The translations under genes were made by a program, and so were the position numbers. From assembly GCA_002342295.1 (NCBI GenBank), contig DDPR01000013.1:62070-95778 (forward strand): a stretch of 33,709 bases of DNA. The letters run 5' to 3'. Shown in pieces: positions 1-10,448 of this stretch (position 1 is the stretch's first letter; each line of letters starts with the position of its first letter). A model generated the notes under the pieces. The model worked only from the letters and a program-made list of their open reading frames with translations. It made no database searches and had not been told where the DNA came from. This DNA is from Burkholderiales bacterium UBA2463 (GTDB lineage Bacteria > Pseudomonadota > Gammaproteobacteria > Burkholderiales > Burkholderiaceae_A).

Positions 1-3419
<3,419 letters not shown>

Positions 3420-3522
3420 GGGGCAGGCTCCGAGCAGAAATCAGGGACCCGTAGTATGCCCGTAATGATCCAACTGAGGGTCTCTGATCGCCTCAAAAAA
3501 GGCTATGAGACTGGTTTTTAAA

Positions 3523-3585
3523 TAGGGTCAGAGTAAATTATTCGAGAAGCTTAAAAACGAGACTTTAAAAATGGGGACAGATTAA
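3523..3585. repeat. Two copies of a RAYT-associated short tag (GGGTCAGAGTAAA / GGGGACAGATTAA)
   Basis: On the plus strand, TAGGGTCAGAGTAAATTA (3523-3540) and ATGGGGACAGATTAA (3571-3585) sit 30 bases apart in the same orientation. They align to each other roughly as RGGGWCAGAKTAA. From memory, tags of this kind cluster around REP-associated tyrosine transposase (RAYT) genes in many proteobacteria. The surrounding 3500-3590 stretch is clearly AT-richer than the neighbouring genes. A RAYT-family gene lies about 600 bases away, on the other side of the DUF1003 gene. The rest of the 187-base gap before gltB (3420-3606) shows no convincing promoter. Confidence 0.6.
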
Positions 3586-3606
3586 GGCTTGCACGTAGGG
3601 AACCGC

Positions 3607-4125
3607 CTAGATCTTCCGTTGAGCATCCAGTCTTTGACTGAGCGACTCCACCGCCTTGGCCAGGGCGAACAGCTCCTTCTCTTTCATCATGTCGATCTTT
3701 TCGTGTAGCAGTTCAATCTCGAGCTCCGCCTTGATGTTGACCTCATAGTCGTTGTTCGCCTGCTGTCTATCGATTTCGGACAGTCGGTTCTGGCTCATCA
3801 TGATGACGGGGGCCGTGTAGGCCGCCTGGAATGACAGCATCAGATTAAGAAGAATAAAGGGGTAGGGGTCCCAGGCGCTGCCACTGGTTGTCGTGTTGTA
3901 AGCAATCCAGCCCGTGATGCAAACGCTCTGGAAGATGATGAACTTCCACGACCCCACGGTCTTGGCCACGGCATCGGATATCTTTTGACCGACTGTGAGC
4001 ACCCCCTCGGGCTGCTCGACATGCTGAGTGATTCGCGTGGGCAGCCCCTCACGGTGGGCGCGCCGATGAGCGCGAAGAGCCTCTAGCGCCTCAAGCTCTC
4101 GATGGCTTGGTCTATGCAAATTCAC
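3607..4125 (-). CDS. DUF1003 family inner-membrane protein
   Basis: The family is recognised from GSWKFIIFQSVCITGWIAYN, WDPYPFILLNLMLSFQAAY and APVIMMSQNRLSEIDRQQ, the signature of DUF1003. Two hydrophobic membrane segments form a hairpin, followed by a soluble, charged, coiled-coil-like tail (KAELEIELLHEKIDMMKEKE). No biochemical function is established for the family. I chose the GTG at 4125 (172 aa): AAGGGAG lies six bases upstream, and the family match starts soon after. An ATG at 4224 would give 205 aa, but it would overlap the upstream gene by 49 bases and add a sequence with no resemblance to the family. It lies between the degenerate RAYT gene and gltB, on the same strand, and may be cotranscribed with dgt. 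Confidence 0.88.
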   Translation of the reverse strand: MNLHRPSHRELEALEALRAHRRAHREGLPTRITQHVEQPEGVLTVGQKISDAVAKTVGSWKFIIFQSVCITGWIAYNTTTSGSAWDPYPFILLNLMLSFQAAYTAPVIMMSQNRLSEIDRQQANNDYEVNIKAELEIELLHEKIDMMKEKELFALAKAVESLSQRLDAQRKI

Positions 4126-4175
4126 GATTGCTCCCTTCTCACGTTCAAAAACACATCTGAAATTTGTAGAGGAAT

Positions 4176-4880
4176 TTATGCCTGACTTGACCGCCTCGGC
4201 CGGCCCCTCGGGCGCGTTTCCCAAAAGGCCTTTTCATCATCACCCAGGCCGAGCCAATCGGCGGGTGTGAGGATCGGACTGCCACGAGAAAGCGCTGACG
4301 CCACCATCGCGGAGTCCTCCTGTCGAACACCCTCGCACAACAATCCTCGATAGGCGGCCTCACGCTCAAAAGGCGTGTTGCCGCATGACCAGTAAGCCGG
4401 CAAGGGCTGGAAAGGCCAGGTCGCTGGAGCCTGACCTGCTCCAGCCAAGATGCAGGCCGAGCCCCAACGCCAGTCGGATGGATCGGCCGCGAGGCCCATG
4501 GCACAGATCTGATGGTCCATCCAGACGCTCACGACGAGGCCCAGGGTCTCTGCATTGACCCAACAACTCCGATAGCGGCCGTCCCAGGGGCTGCCTCGGC
4601 GCCCCCATCGGCTGTTGAAGTGCCGAGCATATCGACGACCCAGCTGTTGCATGACTGCTGAAAGAGAACTCGCGCGCTGGGGAGTAACCAAGAGATAGGC
4701 CACGCGATCCAACACCGCCCAGGCATGCACCCAGAGCCCCTGACCCAGCGCCGCTGCCATGACACTGGCCAAATAGTCATCTCGATCTTCGGAATCAAGA
4801 CAGAAGGGTTGATCATGATGGCCCCTCTGCATTACCAGATAACACCGCCCCGCAGACACCGCCCTCGCTCGACGCGCCAT
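4176..4880 (-). CDS. RAYT-family (REP-associated tyrosine transposase-like) protein with all three catalytic residues replaced
   Basis: The 234-residue protein follows the Y1/RAYT pattern: an N-terminal MARRARAVSAGRCYLVMQRG, then HAW..LD...LLVTP, RGSPWDGRYRSCWVN, ADPSDWRWGSA and a basic C-terminus RPRGRPRR. Active members have NHVHLL (the HUH metal site) and a catalytic tyrosine in RYIELNPVRAG. Here the HUH segment reads LDRVAYLLVTP, so the two histidines are V60 and Y62. The tyrosine position reads VWMDHQICAMG, so it is W120. DNA nicking by the usual mechanism is therefore unlikely; DNA binding is still possible. The frame is intact. It starts four bases after the dgt stop, which suggests cotranscription with aroK-aroB-dgt. 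The family call is firm; loss of activity is inferred from residues. Confidence 0.85.
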   Translation of the reverse strand: MARRARAVSAGRCYLVMQRGHHDQPFCLDSEDRDDYLASVMAAALGQGLWVHAWAVLDRVAYLLVTPQRASSLSAVMQQLGRRYARHFNSRWGRRGSPWDGRYRSCWVNAETLGLVVSVWMDHQICAMGLAADPSDWRWGSACILAGAGQAPATWPFQPLPAYWSCGNTPFEREAAYRGLLCEGVRQEDSAMVASALSRGSPILTPADWLGLGDDEKAFWETRPRGRPRRSSQA

Positions 4881-4884
4881 CCGC

Positions 4885-6042
4885 TTAGAACGCCGCCGCG
4901 CTCGGCCAGTAGACTTTCCCCGGGAAGAGTCTGTGATGCATCTGGGCGGCCTGGCGGTCTGTCATGCCCGCCAATTCGTCTGCAACATGCCCCAATGCCT
5001 CCTCCTCGGAGGCACCATGCGCTCTGGAGAGGTGCCAATCAAAAAGATCTTTCAGAACCGTCTCTGCAATGTCGGTGACCGCAGTCACTCGAGGGTGTCG
5101 ATAGAGCCGGCCAAATAAGAAGCGTTTCACCTCAGAAATCTCTGCGGCCAGTTCAGGCGAGAAGCCCACAAGGGTGGGGCTTTGGCGCACCTCGTCCGGG
5201 TGTGTGACATGGTGCCAGGCCATTCGCGCCTGCGTGGCTTCGACAAGATCATCAATCTGCTCGTTGATCATGGCTCGGATCATTTCGGGGACGATGCGAT
5301 CGTGAGGAATGTCTGGATATCGCCTCAATACGGAATCGTGGTGCCTGGCAAAAAGGGGCACCGTCAACGCATCCTCCAAAGCAATGAGTCCCGATCGAAG
5401 GCCATCATCGAAGTCATGATGGTTGTAGGCGACCTCATCTGCGATGTTGGCGAGCTGCGCCTCAAGCGAGGGCGAGCCACCCGTCACAAAACGCTGAGCC
5501 ACCGGCCCCAAAGCAGCGGCGGCCCTCGCCGAGCAGTGCTTCAGAATCCCCTCCCGAGTCTCAAAACAGAGGTTCAGCCCGTCAAACTGGGCATAGCGAC
5601 GCTCAAGCACATCAACCACACGCAGACTCTGAAGATTGTGCTCAAAGCCGGGGCCGTCTGGGCGCACGCGACGCAAGCAGGCGTTCAATGCGTGCTGCCC
5701 CGCGTGGCCAAAAGGGGTGTGCCCGAGGTCGTGAGCCAGGCAGATGGCCTCGGTGAGTTCCTCATCAAGGCCAAGTCTGCGAGCAGCCGATCGGGCGATC
5801 TGGGCGACCTCCAGACTATGCGTGAGCCGCGTCCGAAAGAGATCGCCCTCGTGGTTAACAAAGACCTGCGTTTTATAGAGCAGCTTTCGAAAGGCTGTCG
5901 AGTGAACAATCCGGTCACGATCACGCTGGAATTCTGAACGACCCAAAAGCGCGGGCTCGGCAAACTGTCGGCCGCGAGAAAGCGCAGAGCGTGAGGCCGC
6001 CGCCGCCCGAAAGGGGCCACCCTGAGCCGAGGGCTGGGTCAA
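4885..6042 (-). CDS. dgt: Deoxyguanosinetriphosphate triphosphohydrolase-like HD protein
   Basis: An HD-domain dNTP triphosphohydrolase that splits dGTP (or other dNTPs) into deoxynucleoside and triphosphate. The metal-site residues are visible: H75 in RLTHSLEVAQ, H104-D105 in CLAHDLGHTPFGHAG, and D202 in ANIADEVAYNHHD. The N-terminal GRSEFQRDRDRIVHSTAFRK is typical of the type 2 dGTPase subfamily. At 385 residues it has normal length for that group. The start is a TTG at 6042, which overlaps the aroB stop (TTGA); AAGGGG lies just upstream, and no ATG is nearby. It follows aroB and precedes the degenerate RAYT gene by four bases, so translational coupling along this operon is likely. Confidence 0.95.
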   Translation of the reverse strand: MTQPSAQGGPFRAAAASRSALSRGRQFAEPALLGRSEFQRDRDRIVHSTAFRKLLYKTQVFVNHEGDLFRTRLTHSLEVAQIARSAARRLGLDEELTEAICLAHDLGHTPFGHAGQHALNACLRRVRPDGPGFEHNLQSLRVVDVLERRYAQFDGLNLCFETREGILKHCSARAAAALGPVAQRFVTGGSPSLEAQLANIADEVAYNHHDFDDGLRSGLIALEDALTVPLFARHHDSVLRRYPDIPHDRIVPEMIRAMINEQIDDLVEATQARMAWHHVTHPDEVRQSPTLVGFSPELAAEISEVKRFLFGRLYRHPRVTAVTDIAETVLKDLFDWHLSRAHGASEEEALGHVADELAGMTDRQAAQMHHRLFPGKVYWPSAAAF

Positions 6043-7130
6043 TCAAACCCCTTAAGGGACATGGCCAAGGCGTGGCGAACCACCGCGTCATCGACCCCTC
6101 GCTGCTCCGCCTGCCCCAGACCACGAAGAACGATGTAGCGAATCTGCCCTGAATCAGCCTTCTTGTCATGGGCCATCCAACCCAGGTAGGTCTGAGCATC
6201 CCAGTCCGGTCCTCTGACGGGCAGGCCGGCTTGCTTGACAAGTTGCTCGATTCGTCGGACGTCATCCAGGGAGAGTTGGCCCAACTCATGTGAAAGGCAG
6301 GCCGCCATGACCATGCCACATCCGACAGCCTCGCCGTGAAGCCAGGTCCCAAAGCCTAGACCCGCCTCAATCGCATGTCCAAATGTGTGGCCAAAATTAA
6401 GAAGCGCCCGAAGTCCGCTGGACTCACGTTCATCTCTCGCAACGATGCGAGCTTTCAGCACGCAGGAGTGCTCGATGGCGTGGGCCAGTGCATCCGGCTC
6501 TCGACGGAGCAGTCTGGGCATCGACGCCTCCAGCCACGCGAAAAACGTTGCATCGAGGATGCATCCGTACTTGATTACTTCGGCAAGGCCGGCAGACAGC
6601 TCGCGATTAGGCAGTGTTCCCAGGACCCCCATGTCAATGACCACTGCCTTGGGCTGGTGAAACGCACCAATCATGTTTTTTCCCAAGGGATGATTGACGG
6701 CAGTCTTGCCACCCACCGAGGAGTCCACCTGCGAGAGCAGAGTCGTCGGAACCTGAATCAATGCGACACCCCTTTGGTAGCACGCCGCCGCAAATCCAGC
6801 CACATCGCCCACCACGCCTCCGCCAAGCGCAACAACGATTGCACTGCGCTCGAGATGGGACTCCAACATGGCATCGAAAATCTTCATGAGACTCGCCTGG
6901 TCCTTGTAGGCCTCGCCATCCGGGAGTTCCACCATGAGCACCTCACGTGCAGATCGGCGAAGCGCTGCCTCGACCTGAGGGCCGTAAAGGGGTCCCACCC
7001 GATCATTGGTCACAACAATGACCTGACGGTTACGAACCACCTCGTCCCAGATTGTTGGCTCGGTGAGGAGTCCCTCGCCGATGTGAATGGGATAGCTTCG
7101 AGAGCCCAGTTCAACATTAAGCGTCTTCAA
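6039..7130 (-). CDS. aroB: 3-dehydroquinate synthase
   Basis: AroB converts DAHP to 3-dehydroquinate, the second step of the shikimate pathway, using NAD and a divalent metal. The sequence shows the NAD-binding GGGVVGDVAGF at 103-113, VPTTLLSQVDSSVGGKTAVN, and the metal ligands E184 (GLAEVIKYG), H248 (NFGHTFGHA) and H265 (WLHGEAV). I place the start at the TTG at 7130, giving MKTLNVELG and 363 residues, the usual family length. AGGAGG lies six bases upstream. The frame is open further upstream to an ATG at 7382, but that stretch lies over aroK and shows no AroB homology. It overlaps aroK by 14 bases and dgt by four. Confidence 0.97.
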   Translation of the reverse strand: MKTLNVELGSRSYPIHIGEGLLTEPTIWDEVVRNRQVIVVTNDRVGPLYGPQVEAALRRSAREVLMVELPDGEAYKDQASLMKIFDAMLESHLERSAIVVALGGGVVGDVAGFAAACYQRGVALIQVPTTLLSQVDSSVGGKTAVNHPLGKNMIGAFHQPKAVVIDMGVLGTLPNRELSAGLAEVIKYGCILDATFFAWLEASMPRLLRREPDALAHAIEHSCVLKARIVARDERESSGLRALLNFGHTFGHAIEAGLGFGTWLHGEAVGCGMVMAACLSHELGQLSLDDVRRIEQLVKQAGLPVRGPDWDAQTYLGWMAHDKKADSGQIRYIVLRGLGQAEQRGVDDAVVRHALAMSLKGFD

Positions 7131-7659
7131 CGATGCCCTCCTGAACGAGCCGCCCCTCAATCTCTTGCACGACCTGCGTGAGTGACCCTCGGGCCGATGC
7201 CACGATAGCCTGCGCCATCGCTCGATAAATGGGATCTCGCACGCGATACAGCTCCTCAATGGTTGCTCGCATATCAGTGGACCGCGCCAAAATCGGTCGA
7301 CTCTGATCGTTTCGAAGGCGCTGCCAGAGCTGAGCGGGCTCGGCATAAAGGTAAATGACAAAGCCCTTGGAGAGCGCATCACGATTCGAGTTCAATAAGG
7401 GTGCTCCCCCTCCCGTGGTCACCACCTGGTGCCCTCGGGACATGACCTCCTCGATGACCCGAGCCTCCCGCCTGCGAAAGCCATCCTCGCCCTCCATATC
7501 GAAGATCGTCGAGACATCGGCACCACATCGAGCAACGATCTCTTGGTCGGTATCCACCAGCGGCCACCCAATCCGCTGCGCGAGTTTTCGGCCCACCGTG
7601 CTCTTCCCAGCACCCATGAGCCCGATCAGGACGATGTTTTGCGTGTCCAGGCCTCTCAT
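7117..7659 (-). CDS. aroK: Shikimate kinase
   Basis: AroK phosphorylates shikimate at the 3-hydroxyl with ATP in the cytoplasm. The Walker A motif GLMGAGKST is at 13-21. The shikimate-binding aspartate lies in LVDTDQEI (D36/D38), the arginine pair in FRRREARVIEE, the GGGAP loop near residue 84, and the lid arginine in RPIL. At 180 residues it has normal length. The ATG at 7657-7659 has only a weak ribosome binding site. It leads the aroK-aroB-dgt run. Its start is only 33 bases from that of the divergent mrcA; many related bacteria carry the pilMNOPQ genes at this point. Confidence 0.97.
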   Translation of the reverse strand: MRGLDTQNIVLIGLMGAGKSTVGRKLAQRIGWPLVDTDQEIVARCGADVSTIFDMEGEDGFRRREARVIEEVMSRGHQVVTTGGGAPLLNSNRDALSKGFVIYLYAEPAQLWQRLRNDQSRPILARSTDMRATIEELYRVRDPIYRAMAQAIVASARGSLTQVVQEIEGRLVQEGIVEDA

Positions 7660-7692
7660 CCGAGTCAGTCTAGCAGGCGATACACTGCGCAG

Positions 7693-9957
7693 ATGCGCCT
7701 TCTGGTGAAGCTCCTCGTCCTCAGCTGCCTGGCCCTCTTCGGCCTGGCCGGGCTCACGCTTTTGGTGGTGTCTCTCGCCCGCCCAAAGCTCCCCCAGATC
7801 ACCACGCTGTCAGACTACAAGCCCAAAATTCCCCTTCGAATCATGACGGCCGATGGCGTGCTCATCGGAGAATTCGGCGAGGAGAGGCGCAGTGTGGTCC
7901 GACTCAACCAGATGCCCAAGGCGCTGGTCGACGCGATTCTGGCGGCCGAGGACGATCGTTTTTACGAGCACCCAGGAATTGATCTGGCGGGCATTGCCCG
8001 GTCGGTTGCCACCAATCTTGTTGCGGCCCGAAAGGCCCAAGGCGCAAGCACCATCACGATGCAGGTCGCAAGAAACTTCTACCTCTCTCCGGAGAAGACT
8101 TTTACGAGAAAGATCTATGAGGTGCTGTTGGCCCTCGAGATGGAAAAACAACTCACGAAGGATCAAATCCTCGAGCTCTACGTGAATCAGATCTACCTTG
8201 GCCGACGCGCTTACGGCTTCGCAAGCGCCTCGCAAATCTATTTTGGTAAGCCCCTCTCGAAGCTCACCATTGCGGAAGCAGCGATGCTTGCTGGACTGCC
8301 CAAGGCGCCCTCGAGCTTTAATCCTGTCGCCAACCCGCGCAGGGCCAAGACCCGCCAGGAATACATCCTTGGGCGGATGAGAAAGCTCGAGATGATTTCG
8401 AACAACCAGTTCATCGCGGCCATGCGCGAGCAGATCAAGGTGGTGGGTCGAAGCAGCGACTTCAGTGTGGATGCACAGTACCTTGCGGAGATGGTTCGTC
8501 AGCAGGTCTACAGCCAATTTCAAGAGGAGGCCTACAGCAGAGGCCTCACGGTCTACGCGACCATTCGTGCGGATGAGCAGCGAGCCGCCTATCGGGCGAT
8601 GCGCGCCGGCCTGATTGCCTACGATCGCAAACAGGGCTGGCGGGGGCCCGAGGCCTTCATCAGCCTACCTTCGCGGGCAGACGAGCTTGAAGACGTCGTA
8701 GCAGACGCCCTCAATGAGCATCCCGACAGCGACGACCTATTTACCGCAGTCGTCACCGAAGTCAAGCCCGAGTCCGTCACAGTGATGCGCAACCAAGGCA
8801 AGACCCTCACCATCGAGGGTCACGGGCTGGAGTTCGCAAAAAAAGGGCTCTCTGCTATGGCGCCCTCCAGCCTCAAGATTCGAAGGGGCTCGGTGGTCCG
8901 CGTGAGTCCCATGCCAGACGGTCAGCTTGAGCTGACCCAGATGCCTGAGGTTCAGGGCGCACTGGTGGCGATGCAGTCCGATACAGGAGCGATCCGCGCC
9001 CTGGTCGGGGGATTCGACTACACGCAAAAGAAGTTCAATCACGTGACGCAGGCCTACCGACAGCCTGGCTCCACGATCAAACCCTTTGTGTATGCGGCCG
9101 CACTGGAGAGGGGCTACTCGGCCTCGACCATCATCAACGATGCGCCAGTGAGTTTCGATGCCGCCCAGACCGGCAGCACGCGGTGGGACCCCAAAAACTA
9201 CGACGGCAAGTATGAAGGGCCCATGACGCTGAGGACTGCACTCTCAAAGTCCAAAAACATGGTGTCCATTCGACTCCTCAATGCAATTGGGCCGAAGTAT
9301 GCACAGAGCTATCTGACTCGATTTGGCTTTGAGGCCGCGCGCAATCCCGCCTACCTCACGCTGGCGCTCGGTGCAGGTGGCGTCACCCCTATCCAGATGG
9401 CGACGGGCTACGCGGTCTTTGCCAATGGCGGGTATCGCGTCACGCCTTACTTCATTGACCGTATCGTCGATGAGAGCGGAAAGGTCATTAGCCGCACAGA
9501 ACCGGCTCGCGCAAAGGGGGATGCACCCCGCGTCATGGATGCTCGCTACGCCTATCTCATGCACAGCCTGCTACAGTCAGTCGTCCAGAGCGGCACCGCG
9601 AGCAAGGCCAAGAGCCTTGGACGCAACGACCTCGCGGGGAAAACAGGGACCACCAACGATGCGCAAGATGCGTGGTTTGCAGGCTATCACCCTGACCTGG
9701 TCGCGCTGACGTGGGTGGGGTTTGATCAGCCGCGATCGCTGGGCGAGAGAGAGACAGGAGGAGGTCTTGCACTTCCCATCTGGATGTCATTCATGTCGGA
9801 GGCGCTTAAGAAACTGCCCCAGGCGGGTGTGGCTGCGCCAGCGGGTCTCATTCGGGTTCAGGATGAGCTCTACACCCCGGAGAATGCGCCAGATGTTGGG
9901 GTCAGGAGCCTCGATGTCGGCCCCAACCAGGGCCCCAGCTTTCAGCCTACAAACTAG
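7693..9957 (+). CDS. mrcA: Penicillin-binding protein 1A (bifunctional peptidoglycan glycosyltransferase/transpeptidase)
   Basis: A class A PBP that polymerises lipid II into glycan strands and cross-links them at the outer face of the inner membrane. The start MRLLVKLLVLSC gives a short cytoplasmic tail and one N-terminal membrane anchor (about 4-28). The glycosyltransferase domain has catalytic E86 in AAEDDRFYEHPGID, then QGASTITMQVARNFYL and the ELYVNQIYLG motif. The transpeptidase domain has S460-x-x-K463 (PGSTIKPF), S520-x-N522 and K650-T-G (AGKTGTTND). At 754 residues it is somewhat shorter than E. coli PBP1a. I chose the ATG at 7693; an in-frame extension to 7429 lies wholly antisense to aroK and lacks homology. 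The stop shares a palindromic CTAG with that of the convergent cyaY. Confidence 0.97.
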   Translation: MRLLVKLLVLSCLALFGLAGLTLLVVSLARPKLPQITTLSDYKPKIPLRIMTADGVLIGEFGEERRSVVRLNQMPKALVDAILAAEDDRFYEHPGIDLAGIARSVATNLVAARKAQGASTITMQVARNFYLSPEKTFTRKIYEVLLALEMEKQLTKDQILELYVNQIYLGRRAYGFASASQIYFGKPLSKLTIAEAAMLAGLPKAPSSFNPVANPRRAKTRQEYILGRMRKLEMISNNQFIAAMREQIKVVGRSSDFSVDAQYLAEMVRQQVYSQFQEEAYSRGLTVYATIRADEQRAAYRAMRAGLIAYDRKQGWRGPEAFISLPSRADELEDVVADALNEHPDSDDLFTAVVTEVKPESVTVMRNQGKTLTIEGHGLEFAKKGLSAMAPSSLKIRRGSVVRVSPMPDGQLELTQMPEVQGALVAMQSDTGAIRALVGGFDYTQKKFNHVTQAYRQPGSTIKPFVYAAALERGYSASTIINDAPVSFDAAQTGSTRWDPKNYDGKYEGPMTLRTALSKSKNMVSIRLLNAIGPKYAQSYLTRFGFEAARNPAYLTLALGAGGVTPIQMATGYAVFANGGYRVTPYFIDRIVDESGKVISRTEPARAKGDAPRVMDARYAYLMHSLLQSVVQSGTASKAKSLGRNDLAGKTGTTNDAQDAWFAGYHPDLVALTWVGFDQPRSLGERETGGGLALPIWMSFMSEALKKLPQAGVAAPAGLIRVQDELYTPENAPDVGVRSLDVGPNQGPSFQPTN

Positions 9958-10289
9958 GCCGAGGGCGACTGACCCAGGATGTGCTGGGCATGGGCAAGAA
10001 AAATGTCTTCAAAGCGGCCCTGCCCACGGGTGTCAAGCCAGACCGATCGCCCCTCTTGGTTCTCCAAGACAAAGTGATGGGCCCCTGAGATGGATGCCAG
10101 CCAGAGCTGCTGGGTGGGGGCCTGCGCATTGGTGATGATCTTTTGGCCATCCTCAAACTCAGTCTCGAGCACCGAACCCTGACGATGGCACTCCAAGACC
10201 CAGTCATGGGTCTCGTTCCAAGATTCGACCAGATCCTCGACCCAGGAAAACGCTTCTTCGATTTTTTGGAGGTAGTCGGTTTCAGTCAT
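9954..10289 (-). CDS. cyaY: Iron-sulfur cluster assembly protein CyaY (frataxin homologue)
   Basis: CyaY is a small cytoplasmic frataxin that binds iron and modulates the IscS/IscU cluster-assembly machine. The 111-residue protein has the acidic first helix (TETDYLQKIEEAFSWVEDLVE) and the frataxin beta-sheet core with VLETEFEDGQKIITNAQAPTQ, LWLASISGAHHF and WLDTRG. I chose the ATG at 10289; a GTG two codons earlier (10295) is also possible. Its start is only nine bases from the divergent lptM start. Its stop overlaps the mrcA stop by four bases, on the opposite strand. A position between ponA and lptM-lysA is common in Burkholderiales. Confidence 0.95.
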   Translation of the reverse strand: MTETDYLQKIEEAFSWVEDLVESWNETHDWVLECHRQGSVLETEFEDGQKIITNAQAPTQQLWLASISGAHHFVLENQEGRSVWLDTRGQGRFEDIFLAHAQHILGQSPSA

Positions 10290-10298
10290 ACTCACACC

Positions 10299-10448
10299 AT
10301 GAAAGCACGGCTTCTATTGTGCGCCCTCGGCGGCGTCTTTTTCCTGGGGCTCACAGGCTGCGGACAGAAAGGGGGGCTCTATATGCCCGTTCCTCAGTTT
10401 CCCGCCCCGCCAGCCCAGGGGACGCCCGCTGACCCGCCTCCCAAATGA
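10299..10448 (+). CDS. lptM: Small LptM-like (YifL) outer-membrane lipoprotein
   Basis: A 49-residue lipoprotein. After the basic MKAR and a hydrophobic stretch comes the lipobox LTGC, with lipidation expected at C21, followed by GQKGGLYMP. That is the conserved N-terminal block of the LptM/YifL family, and the rest is proline-rich. In E. coli, LptM binds the LptD-LptE translocon and helps LptD oxidative maturation; I transfer the role by homology only. The start is the ATG at 10299, nine bases from the divergent cyaY. The stop overlaps the lysA start (ATGA), as in many proteobacteria where lptM precedes lysA. An in-frame extension back to 10143 lies antisense to cyaY and would destroy the signal peptide. 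Confidence 0.9.
   Translation: MKARLLLCALGGVFFLGLTGCGQKGGLYMPVPQFPAPPAQGTPADPPPK

Noticed and set aside
3420..3522. A gltB promoter or nitrogen-control site
   Set aside because: CATACT and TTGGAT occur, but spacing does not fit a sigma-70 promoter, and no GG-N10-GC sigma-54 pattern was convincing.
5182..5937. A 251-codon plus-strand open frame
   Set aside because: It is antisense to dgt, with no domain or good start signal.
6375..7181. A 268-codon plus-strand open frame
   Set aside because: It lies antisense to aroB, whose metal and NAD motifs are intact; no homology seen in the antisense product.
7429..7692. An N-terminal extension of mrcA in the same frame
   Set aside because: It overlaps aroK antisense and would bury the membrane anchor; the ATG at 7693 gives a normal class A PBP start.
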